64,000 nt of DNA, from assembly GCA_030704615.1 (NCBI GenBank), contig CM060731.1, forward strand, positions 12,152,001 to 12,216,000, written 5' to 3'. This DNA is from Takakia lepidozioides (lineage: Eukaryota; Streptophyta; Takakiopsida; Takakiales; Takakiaceae). Of this stretch, positions 1 to 8,821 are shown one piece after another (positions within the stretch are counted from its first letter, which is position 1; each line of letters opens with the position of its first letter). Made by a program: the position numbers and the translations under genes. The notes beneath the pieces were generated by a model. The model saw only the letters and a list, made by a program, of their open reading frames with translations, ran no database searches and was not told where the DNA came from.

Positions 1-19
1 AAATTTCCAGAGACCCAAA

Positions 20-205
20 GTACTTGAAATTCCACATCTCCCACACCGCAGGTCCAAAAGTCATGAGACCAAGCCGGTGCACCCCTCCTCATCGAGGGCT
101 GTCCAAGGGCACCATTAAGCACCGGGGCTTGGGCCCCGCGGTTTGGGAGATCTCAATGACGCTACAAGCAAAACAAAACAAACGTCTCGCTTCATATATT
201 GATAT
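20..205 (-). repeat. Dispersed repeat family, copy A (minus orientation)
   Basis: This stretch is the reverse complement of a unit that recurs several times in the window. Hallmarks on its own strand are an AATATATGAAGC motif, a run of TTTTG units, an AGATCTCCCAAACCGC-like stretch, then the core GGAAAGCCCTCGATGAGGAG followed by a GGTCTCATGA-like motif. No open reading frame is conserved between copies, so it looks like a non-coding mobile or satellite-like repeat. Its class is not recognised. Confidence 0.7.
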
Positions 206-319
206 ATATATCACAACTTTAGCATTATAGCCCTGAAGCGTAATGCATAGTGTGCATTCTCGTATCAATGTTTGAAGCAGGGTAATTTGTTAGTTAGTTA
301 GTTAGTTTGTAGCGTTGAG

Positions 320-500
320 GTCTCCCACGAGACCTGGCCTAATGCTTAGTACTGTTGGAAAGCCCTTGATGAGGAGGGGTGCACCGACTTGGTCTCATAA
401 TTTTTGGACTTTGCGGTGTGGGAGATATGGAATTTCAAGTACTTTTGGTCGTTGGAAATTCAGGAAAAATAGCAAAGTGGGCTTTCCTGGAACAATGATT
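320..500 (+). repeat. Dispersed repeat family, copy B
   Basis: Plus-orientation copy with the core at 357-384, followed by the GGTCTCATAA stretch and the GTGGGAGATATGGAATTTCA segment. It lies head-to-head with the minus copy at 20-205, so the two form an imperfect inverted repeat about 100 bp apart. Confidence 0.7.
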
Positions 501-564
501 GGATACATTACTACTCAATAAATTCATGGAAAAAAAAAAGTTGTTTTTTCAATTCTTCACACAT

Positions 565-960
565 GGGCCTTGACGTAGGAGACGCACTTGGATACATAGG
601 GATTGCACTTGGACTTAGATGACACTGGACACTTGGGCCAACGGCACAGGCTACCCTAGTCAATATATGAAGGAAGGCAGTTTGTTTTGTTTTGTTTTGT
701 TGTGTAGCGTTGTTGAGATCTCCCAAACCGCGGGCCCCAGCCCTGGTGCTTGGTGCCGTTGGAAAGCCCTCGATGAGGAGGGGTGCACCGGCTTGGTCTC
801 ATGATTTTTGGACATGAGGTGTGCACGACATGACGTGGGAAATATCGAATGTCAAGTGCTTTTGGTCGTCGAAAATTCGCGAAAAATAGCAAAGTGGGTT
901 TTTTTGGAGCAATGATTGGCCCTTCATGATGTGGGAACATGGAATTTCAAGTGGTTTTGG
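565..960 (+). repeat. Dispersed repeat family, copy C (longest at this end)
   Basis: Contains the two halves of the family in order. The first is a block with GACGCACTTGGATACATAGG and ACACTGGACACTTGGGCC, then AATATATGAAGG and the TTTTG run. The second is the core GGAAAGCCCTCGATGAGGAG at 761-788 and the GTGGGA/GGAATTTCAAGT tail. The tail segment is partly repeated again near 928-960. Confidence 0.7.
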
Positions 961-1124
961 TCATTGGAACTTCGTGTTAAATAGCAAAGTGAGCTTTCCT
1001 AGAACAATGATATGAGATGTCTCCTACCAAGATAAGTCTCCAACCGAGAGATGTCTATTCCCTCAAGACTTATAACTTTAATAGCTATTCAAATACTTGC
1101 ACTTGGGCTTAGATAGAGGCCATT

Positions 1125-1275
1125 ATTTTGGTATCATTGGAAAGCCCTCGATGAGGAGGGGTGCACTGCCTTGGTCTCCTGATTTTTGGACCTGTTGTGT
1201 GGAAGATGTGGAATTTCAAGTACTTTTGGTCGCTGGAAATTCGTGAAAAATAGCAAAGTGGGTTATCCTACAATA
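1125..1275 (+). repeat. Dispersed repeat family, copy D
   Basis: A core copy at 1139-1166 is followed by the GGTCTCCTGATTTTTGGACC and GGAATTTCAAGTACTTTTGG segments seen in copies B, C and E. The 5' block with the TTTTG run is missing here. Confidence 0.65.
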
Positions 1276-1329
1276 ATTTTGGTTGCTGAAAATTCAACTA
1301 AATTACAAAATCGAGTGTTGGAAGGACAC

Positions 1330-1560
1330 CGGAGGTCGCACTTGGGCCTTTACATAGGAGACGCACTTGGATACATAGGAGATTGCACACTGGGCTTAGA
1401 TGGGCCTCGACATAGGAGATGCACATGGGAGGTGCCCTTGGATACATATGAGATTGCACACCGGGCTTAGATGGGCCTCGACATAGGAGATGCACATGGG
1501 AGGCGCCCTTGGATACATAGGAGATTGCATTTAGGCTTAGATGACATTAGACACTTGGGC
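1330..1560 (+). repeat. Short tandem array of the family's CTTGGATACATAGGAGATTG block
   Basis: About three imperfect units of roughly 70 bp, each with GGGCCTCGACATAGGAGATG, a GGATACATA motif and GAGATTGCA. The same block appears singly in copy C (near 580) and in two to three units at 3500-3610. It is therefore an internal tandem repeat of the dispersed family, not an independent satellite. Confidence 0.65.
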
Positions 1561-1740
1561 CTCTACGTTGTCTTGTAGGGCCCTTGCTTCGACCAACTTC
1601 GTAGCGTAGTCTGTAGCTGCTAGGCCTATTGCTTGTACGACGTGCAGCGGGTTTGATAGGGCCAACAAAGTCCAACCCCCATTTAAGGAAAAATTCTCCA
1701 GGCACCCGGGGAAATCATTTCCAAAAATTTCCAACTGACG

Positions 1741-2570
1741 TGCAAAAAATAATATGGTGCAATTTATTCAAAAAATAAAATAAAATAGAAAACATTTAAA
1801 AATAATAAAATGTACATTATATTGTGATCAAGGAATTTAAATTAATATAGGGTCTAAAATAATGATTCATTTAAATTTTTTTACTATAGGGTTGAGATAA
1901 TACATATTAGATATTTGTATGTAGCTTACTGATAAAATGGTGGCTAGGTCGGATTCAAAAAATGAATCATTTAATTAATTTGATCAGCAGGGCTTCTATC
2001 CCATTTCCTTAAATAAATAATTTAGATATAAATAAATAAAATAAAATAAAAAACAGGGAGCAGGTGGGGATATCGCGAAAGTCTATTGATCTCATAAATA
2101 GAACAGCCACACCAGTTATGGTGTTATTAAACTACTTCTCAAAATCTAGAAGACAATTTAAATTCAAATATAATGATCATACCGACAACAAGTGAGTAGA
2201 TGTAGACTCTATTATTAGTTCAGTCACTATGACTTTCGATAGAGCGCAAAACGTTTATACTTTGAATGCTGATGATGCGAATGCTTTAAATGAATTTATT
2301 TCAACCAAATAAAAAATTCATTTGTCTTGTAAAAAAAAATTATTGTATTATTAATATATGGTGTCTAATATTTGTTTGAAACAAAAAATTATAATTAAAA
2401 TAACATGCCAAAAATTCACCATACTACAAAATTATGTAATTATAAGGTACTAAAAAATACCCAAAGTAAAAGTAATACCCCCCCTATAAAATACCCATTT
2501 ATCTCACATGCCCATGCAAGTGATAGGGAGTGACTTCCCCAAGTCCTGACAACAAGGTGAGCAATGGTGT
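1741..2570. other. AT-rich stretch without a recognised gene
   Basis: Strongly AT-rich sequence with many short A and T runs and no reading frame of protein character. It directly precedes the gag fragment, so it may be the 5' untranslated or LTR region of that retroelement. No paired LTR, primer binding site or target duplication could be identified. Confidence 0.4.
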
Positions 2571-3489
2571 ATGTGTATTGTGAACAATGAGAATAGCGAT
2601 GATACTAAGATGAGACTGTTTCCTTGTTCACTTATCAAGAAAGCAAGTGAATGGTATGCAAGATTTCCTAATAATCATTTCCTAACCTGGAATGGCCTTA
2701 GTACAGCATTCCGGAACAGGTTCAGGACAAGCAAAACTGAGGATGAAGTGTATGAGAGTTTACAACAGTTAAGGAAAAAGAAGCATGAAACTGTTGAAGA
2801 GTATATGGAAAAGATGAAGTTAATGATGAAAAAGCTGGCTGCTGTACCAACACCATGATTACAGAAGACCTGGTTTGTGAGTGGACTAAGACCTGAATTA
2901 CAAAAGAAAGTGGATATGTTACCCCATAATACAGTGGAAGCTGCATTCGAAACAATCAACAAAATTGAGCAATTGAGAATGCTCAGGAGAGATAAAATGG
3001 ATGATAATGACTCTGAAGATGAATCAGATGAGGAAGAAGAGCAAGAGCTCAAGAGGAAGAGTAAGAAGAAGGAAAAGTTGAAGAGGGACAACTATGAGAA
3101 AAGACTGGAAGAAATCTTGAAAAAATATGCCACAGAGGCTGCAACACATTGGAGGAATGATGTTTGGTGTGCAAAATGCCAGAATGAAGGCCATACCACA
3201 GCTGAATACCCCATGAAGGAGAAACACCGTACTATCTGTAAAATGAATAACCATTCTACTGAGAATTGTTATTATAACAAAAGGACAGTTGCAAGAGAAC
3301 CTAGGCAAGTGATGGTGCATCAAGTGCACCCCCAGCCAAGAAGAAACAATGAACATGACCATTATGGTAGGCCTGGTGGATATAACAATGGTATGGCAAG
3401 AAGAGGTAATCCAAGAGGGAATTACCAAGGCAATCCCAAAGGCAATTATCAGGGTAATCCAAGGGGGAATTACCAGCCCGCTACAAAGG
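2571..3489 (+). pseudogene. Ty3/gypsy-type gag fragment with in-frame stop
   Basis: One frame encodes a retrotransposon gag. It starts with the LIKKASEWYARF and NRFRTSKTEDEVYESLQQL motifs of the Retrotrans_gag family and has a lysine/glutamate-rich middle near 3000-3110. A decayed zinc knuckle follows near 3169-3215 (CAKC..GHTTAEY, with the last cysteine replaced by tyrosine), then a GNPRGNYQ tandem repeat near 3410-3470. A TGA at 2856-2858 interrupts the otherwise continuous frame. At about 3490 the frame runs into the dispersed repeat family. No protease, reverse transcriptase or integrase follows, so this is a dead, truncated copy. Confidence 0.8.
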
Positions 3490-3925
3490 GACCCATCCGT
3501 TGTGGGAGATGCACTTGGATACATAGAAGATTGCACTTGGACTTACATGGGCCTCGACATAGCAGACATATTTGGATACATAGGAGATTGCAGTTGGGCT
3601 TAAATGACACTGGACACTTGGGCCAATGGCACATGCTACCCTAATCAATATATGAAGCAAGGTAGTTTGTTTGTTGGTTTGTTTTGTTTTGTTTTGTAGC
3701 ATTGAGCTCTCCCAAACCACGGGGCCACAACCCTAGTGCTTGGTACCGTTGGAAAGCCCTCGATGAAGAGGGGTGCACTGGTCCTTGGTCTCATAATTTT
3801 TGGACTTGCGGTGTGGGAGATATGGAATTTCAAATAATTTTGGTGCTGGAAATTTGTGAAAAATAGCAAAGTGGGCTTTCCCATAACAATGACGTAGAGA
3901 TCTCCCAAATTGCAGGGTCTCTGGA
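3490..3925 (+). repeat. Dispersed repeat family, copy E, abutting gag
   Basis: Complete plus-orientation copy. It has two to three GATGCACTTGGATACATAG-type units, the ACACTGGACACTTGGGCCAA segment, AATATATGAAGC with a TTTTG run near 3670-3700, the core at 3751-3778 and the GGTCTCATAATTTTTGGAC tail. The gag frame reads through its beginning without a stop, so the junction is at about 3490. Confidence 0.7.
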
Positions 3926-4009
3926 TACATAAGGGATTGCACTGGACTTAGATGGTACTGTACACTTGGGCCAACAATACAAGCTACCCTAGTACATACT
4001 AAGTTATCA

Positions 4010-4110
4010 CCCGCCAATAGCTTAGCTTGATGAAACACTGAGTGTGACCAAGGTTCATTTTGGGTTCAAATCTTGTTACTTTGTCAAATGTGGTGTGATG
4101 CCTCATGATC
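4010..4110 (+). repeat. tRNA-derived SINE-like sequence
   Basis: A plausible internal RNA polymerase III promoter: A box TAGCTTAGCTTG at 4018-4029 and B box GGTTCAAATCT at 4063-4073, about 45 bp apart. The rest does not fold as a full tRNA by eye, so a SINE head or tRNA relic is more likely than a functional tRNA gene. The 3' end and target duplication were not found. Confidence 0.45.
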
Positions 4111-4582
4111 TCCTAGCCCAATAAACAGCTTTCTCATTATCATTTGTCAGACTTCATTCCTGCATTAAGTAGACGGTGGGAAGCCATTATGCTCTGCTTA
4201 CAAAAAACACAAAAACAAGATTGTTAGCTCTTCCACCTTCCCTCTTCTTTATGGAGGGGGTGATGCTTAACAAAAGATACTCTTGAAGAGCAAAGGTGGT
4301 CAGCTTAGTAACAACTAAGCCTCACTGAACATTTTGCTTTACAAACAAAACAAAACAACAACAAAAGAAAGTTTTCAACCAAGCTATGTAAACATCTACT
4401 CAAGGAGACCATATTGTCCTTATTGGGGCTGACTATTAGGTATGGTGTCTACATGAGTACATAATGGCACATTTCGCTTTTAATGATTTGTATGCCGACT
4501 TCATATATTTGCTGTACATGTTACTCTTTGATTGCTTTGGTTGCCATGTCTTCTCATCCTTTTTGCCTGGCAGTACACCGGG

Positions 4583-4687
4583 GGTTGGAAAAGAACAAAA
4601 CTTTGCTGTTGTAAAGAGGACTCTTGATGAGCTTGCCAGTTTCCTGATGAGGAAACTGGAGGAAACTGGATCTGGTTGTGTTTGTTA
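4583..4687 (+). pseudogene. Exon-like coding fragment, family unknown
   Basis: After a pyrimidine-rich stretch ending in CAG (near 4573) the frame reads TPGVGKEQNF, then VVKRTLDELASFLM and a TGA stop at 4686-4688. It looks like a single captured or stranded exon, because no partner exon is seen on either side. I do not recognise the family. Confidence 0.25.
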
Positions 4688-4801
4688 AAGCCACCCACTT
4701 TGACTTCACTGTGCGTAAAGCTCTTCTTACATATCACACCTTATTCTTGGGTCTTTTTCATAAAACTATGTAGGTTTTATTTATATGTTTTTGGTTATGA
4801 T

Positions 4802-5604
4802 CAGTGTTGGGCGGTTCTTGCATTTGTGAAGGAACCTTCGGTTCCGGTTCCACAATTATTTCAAGAGACGGTTCCGGATCCGGTTCCGTTTTTTTTTTTA
4901 TTGAGCCGGTTCCGGTCCGGTTCCGGATCCAACTTTTAAACATGGGGGCGGTTCCGGTTACCGGTTAGTTGCTGATAAAAACCATCGGTTCCGGTTCTAT
5001 TTTAAAAATATATTTGTTTAATTTAATTAGATTTAAAATATTTTATCAGTCCGGTAGATTAAATAGCAGTGTATTCACATATTTGAACTAAAATCCAACG
5101 ATTTTGTTAGTTTTCACTAAGACAAAAAACAAACAAAATAAACAGGTAGAAGAAAATGGGTAAAATTTTATGGGTTGAAAGTACTATTCAACTACGTGGC
5201 AAGTATTGGCATCTTCAAACATTTTATTAATGAACTTAGCCAGGATATCATGGAGCTGGAGATTGAACCCAAGGTCATGGCGCTGAAGCATTGAACATAG
5301 AATCTCATGGCCTTCAAGCATTGAACCCAGGATCTCAGGAGCTTGAGAGCATTAAAGAAGTTTTGCCCTCGGCCCACCAGCTCTCTAGTGTTATGCCATG
5401 TTGCCAAGGCCCACCAAGGGTTCAAGAACCGGAACCTGTTTTTATCCCTGTGCGCCCCGGTTCTCCGGTTCTCACACCCAGCACGAACCGCCGGTTCGGT
5501 TCTGCACCGATCCCCATTGGCAGGTTCCGGTTCCGGGTAAGGTTATGTAGGAATGGGCCCGGTTCCGGTTAACTTGGGTCCCGGCGGGTAACCGCCCAAC
5601 ACTG
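4802..5604. mobile_element. Non-autonomous hAT-type transposon (MITE-like), 803 bp
   Basis: Terminal inverted repeats start CAGTGTTGGGCGGTT at the left and end AACCGCCCAACACTG at the right. The element is bracketed by a perfect 8-bp direct repeat GTTATGAT at 4794-4801 and 5605-5612. An 8-bp duplication with CAGTG-type ends is diagnostic of the hAT superfamily. Both subterminal regions are packed with GGTTCCGG/CCGGAACC units on both strands, the kind of motif hAT transposases bind. No transposase reading frame is present, so it depends on an element elsewhere. Confidence 0.9.
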
Positions 5605-5621
5605 GTTATGATCTGCTTGTC

Positions 5622-5760
5622 CACTACACAAAAATCACCTATTAGTGTCAGTGACACTAATTCGGAACACCAGAAGTCAGCAAGCCGAATTAGACATGGA
5701 GAGTGACATGAGTCACTAAGCCGAATTCTGACTATGGCGGGGAGAGTGACATGAAGTCTG
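5622..5760 (+). mobile_element. Possible CACTA (EnSpm) terminal remnant
   Basis: The sequence begins CACTACACAAAAA, close to the CACTA superfamily terminus. It is followed by a perfect palindrome AGTGTCAGTGACACT (near 5643-5657) and several AATTCGG/CCGAATT repeats, resembling CACTA subterminal repeats. No matching opposite end or 3-bp duplication was found. It sits between a hAT element and a copia remnant. Confidence 0.35.
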
Positions 5761-5789
5761 TCACATACCGTCCAGTTTCGAGGGGCGTG

Positions 5790-6152
5790 GTGTCTTGGTC
5801 TAGCAAATGACAAACTTCAACAGCTCTTTCATTAACAGAAGCTGAGTACATGTCAGCTACACAAGCAGCAAATGAAACTGTTTGGTTGCGGAAGCTACTT
5901 GGAGATTTGGGGCACCTACAGCCACACCCTACAACTCTATATTTGTGACAATCAAAGTGCGATTGCATTGGCTTAGAACCCAAGATACCATTCAAGAACC
6001 AAACACATTGAGGTTCAGCATCACTACATTCGGGAGATTCTAGGCGGAGAAATCGAAATGGTCTATTACTGTAGAAGACATGTTGGCTAATGTTTTGAAA
6101 AGAGACTACCAAAGCCTAAACACATCAAGTGTTCACTTGAACTTGGTGTAAT
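5790..6152 (+). pseudogene. Ty1/copia polyprotein C-terminus (RNase H), decayed
   Basis: Reading across frames gives the standard copia RNase H landmarks in order: SWSSK, ALSLTEAEYMS, ETVWLRKLL, DNQSAIAL, RTKHIEVQHHYIRE and a final HLNLV. A TGA replaces arginine after SWSSK, and at least one frameshift lies at the DNQ motif. It is non-functional. The direction matches the LTR start just downstream. Confidence 0.8.
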
Positions 6153-6206
6153 GTCTCCTAAGATAGTGGACGGTTGAGATTACGTGATTATCTCACCGAG
6201 GGAGGG

Positions 6207-6400
6207 TGTTGAAAACAGCTCCATAACTTTTTACATCTTGACTTGTAGATACAGGTAGAGACATTAAAAGTAACTTTCTATTTAGAGAGGCTTTTGTCTT
6301 AAGGTTAAAGCTAGTCCATTATGGGACTACTTAACATATATAGTAAAAGTAGGTCTAAAAGGCAAGTCTTAGTGATTGCTTGTAGCCTAGCTAAAACTAT
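6207..6400 (+). repeat. Start of copia 3' LTR (3' boundary not found)
   Basis: Immediately before 6207 lies a purine-rich tract GAGGGAGGG, the expected polypurine primer site. The sequence then begins TGTTGAAAACAG, a typical LTR start. A TATAATAGG motif near 6401 may be the LTR promoter. No ending with CA plus target duplication was identified, so the end given is approximate. Confidence 0.5.
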
Positions 6401-6486
6401 ATAATAGGCTCGAGGTGAAGCCACATATCAGTTGTTCATGAGCCTGTTCATGAGCCCACGAGGTTGGGGCAAGGGAGTTTGCAGCG

Positions 6487-7039
6487 TTGTTTGAAGTAGG
6501 ATTGCTACAACTTGGCCTTCCTCGAAATGTGGTGGGAAGGCTTGGGTCTGCAAGATTTGGAGACCCCTCTTCAAGATCAAAGGAAGGGGATGCAGCGTAC
6601 AAACCCCGATCTCGCAACTTTGAGGACGACTGGCCAAGCATGGTATTTGAGGTTGGTGTCTCAAACTCACTTAGGATGCTGCAAACAGATGCCCACTTTT
6701 GGCTCACTGAAAGTGGTGGACTAGTCCGGATTGTGATCATTTTTTCTATCACGAAAGCAACACGTGAAATTCGAATTGAGCCGGTGGGAGAATGCGGCTC
6801 TTCCACTCGCACTTCGTCCCATTCCTAGTCGAATGTCACCAGGATTGGTTCAGTCTATCATTTTACAAGCGAATGTGCCTTACAATGGCCCTTCGCTTGT
6901 GATTCCTGTTGAGGCAGTTTTGGATGTTGTGCCCCAAGGTGTTCCTCAAGGGGAATTTCAGTTCAATGCTCAACAGCTGACAACTTTCAGTGAGGATTAT
7001 TGGTCACTATTGGGTGAGGTTGCAAGTGCTCCTATGTAG
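6487..7039 (+). pseudogene. Restriction-endonuclease-fold-like ORF, frameshifted
   Basis: Two overlapping frames make one protein-like sequence. The first (to about 6780) reads RFGDPSSRSKEGDAAYKP, then WPSMVFEVGVSNSLRML, FWLTESGG and VRIVIIFSITK. The second (from about 6764) continues RWENAALPLALRP, SIILQANVPYNG and FQFNAQQLTTF to a stop at 7037-7039. The spacing of the FEVG glutamate and the following beta-strand resembles an uncharacterised PD-(D/E)XK-like family that is multicopy in plant, fungal and oomycete genomes. The family assignment is from memory of the pattern and uncertain. The frameshift near 6770 suggests a pseudogene. Confidence 0.5.
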
Positions 7040-7578
7040 TGTTGGTTTTTTGTGTTGCAAGATAGCTTTCTACTTATGATAGTTACTTCTCTATACAGGT
7101 TTCTTTTGGTCTGGTTAGCTGTCTACGGCTCTAGGTATGATATGTTACTTAGTTTTGGACTTCTGTGCACATTTCAGATCTTCTGAAAATGGCACTGTTT
7201 ACTGTAATGAATTATTGTACTGGCAGGTTTTACTTGTGTGCAACAGTGTTTACATGAATCTTGCAATGCACACAAACATGATATAATGGTTGAAGCCCAC
7301 TGCCACTCAACAGCACTCGACTGTATTGAATTTCTTTGTGATATCTATGATAGTGCCGGACTGGGTTTTAGACCTTCAGGGACATTTTGAGGCCTTGTGT
7401 GATGTTAGCACTTGTGGTTGGTTACAAGTGCGCCTTCTGTTCATACCTTTTCAATTAAGTGCGGGGGCAGGCTGCTCCACTGATCGGCATCCAAGTCGTC
7501 ATATCCATCTGGGTGGGGAGGTGAGGTCACGTCCAACTCGTAGCGCGAAATTGTAAGTATCTTTACCTAGTCATTGTT

Positions 7579-7924
7579 GTGATTATGCATTCTTTTGAGA
7601 TTGCTGTCGAAGACAAATTGCATCCAGAAATTGACCGAATCCATGCTGAGCTGAAGAGATTGTTTGGGCAGATGAGGGAGGCAGGTTACTTGCCTGACAC
7701 ACGCTTTGTGTTACATGATCTGGAGGAGGAGCAAAAGGAAGTCTCTCTTTGCCACCACATCCGCACACCCCCTCTGCATCACCAAAAACCTTCGGGTGTG
7801 TGGTGACTGCCACACTGCCGCCAAGTTCATCTCAAAGATTGTTGGGCGACCAATTCTTGTAAGGGATGCCAACCGCTTTCACCACTTTCATGATGGGGTT
7901 TGTTCTTGTGGGGATTACTGGTGA
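7579..7924 (+). pseudogene. Orphan PPR E+/DYW C-terminus with internal deletion
   Basis: The 5' frame reads [20 protein letters not shown] and [18 protein letters not shown]. After a shift and deletion of about 20 residues, another frame reads [32 protein letters not shown] and a TGA at 7922-7924. This is the end of a DYW cytidine deaminase-like domain as used in plant organellar C-to-U editing. The catalytic HSE segment has been deleted and no PPR repeats precede it, so it cannot be functional. It resembles, but is less decayed than, the C-terminus of the PPR pseudogene ending near 59550. Confidence 0.85.
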
Positions 7925-8821
7925 AGCAAGCAGCATGGACAACAGCCAACCTGTTGTCATATTAAGCTTTCCCAGGTGGACGGTTGCAGGTGCTACCCTA
8001 TCTCCCCTGGACATAAATGGAAGTAGTGGGAAACCCTCGCCCATAATCTGCACCTGTCTCACCTGGAACTTGCTCCATTTTCCAGTGGAACCTCCACCAA
8101 CACCATCTCCCAAACCCATACAATGTGCTCACAACCACATCTTGCACTCTTATTTGCCCATAGGTACTCCCATGAGATGCGGTCAGCAAACAGCCGAGAG
8201 TCAGCAGACTGCTAGAGTACGGGAAGAGGGTAAACAATCGGAGTTGGGCGTAGGATTAGACATTCATCCATGCTAAGAGTCCAGGCAATTTACAGAACAA
8301 TATGCTCAGCTGCAGTAAATCCACCTCTTCAGGAAAATCAAACCTTGCGTCTGTTTATTCATCAATGAAACACTCCTACTCCTACATTTGCTTTGGTGTT
8401 GTGAGTCTAAACCCCACATATGCTTACAACCTTCCAGGCTCACATTTGGCTGCTTCTGAGAAGTTCTGATATCCAAACATAATTTGCTCTATGACTTTTT
8501 GTAAAGCCGAATGGCGGCCTTGCAGTCCTGCTATGACACTTAGAATACATGAGAAGCCTCAGCTCATGACTGAGTGCGCCCCTTGTGCCACCAACTGCGC
8601 AGAATTTTAGTCCCCAATAAACCAATTTTCACCTCGGCCTATTAATCAGGCATGGGCAAGGCCTTACAGCCAGTGCCGAAGTTAAATATCCCCCAACCTC
8701 TAGCTGTGTCAAATATCTGTTTTTGGGAGGAAAAAATCTAGCCGTCTTGCAGGCCACCGTTGAGATGATCCACACAAGCAGGCATTGAATCATTCCACAC
8801 ACATGAATGAATAATGAGAAC
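7925..8821. other. Intergenic stretch, 3' flank of the PP2C gene
   Basis: No protein-like frame longer than chance and no paired repeats were found. It lies between the tail-ends of the DYW remnant (plus) and the PP2C gene (minus), and probably contains the PP2C 3' untranslated region. Confidence 0.4.

Noticed and set aside
1330-1560. CRISPR-like array
   Set aside because: The units are imperfect ~70-bp tandem repeats without unique spacers, in a plant genome; they belong to the dispersed repeat family.
4018-4073. Functional tRNA gene
   Set aside because: A and B boxes are present but acceptor and anticodon stems do not pair by eye; treated as SINE-like.
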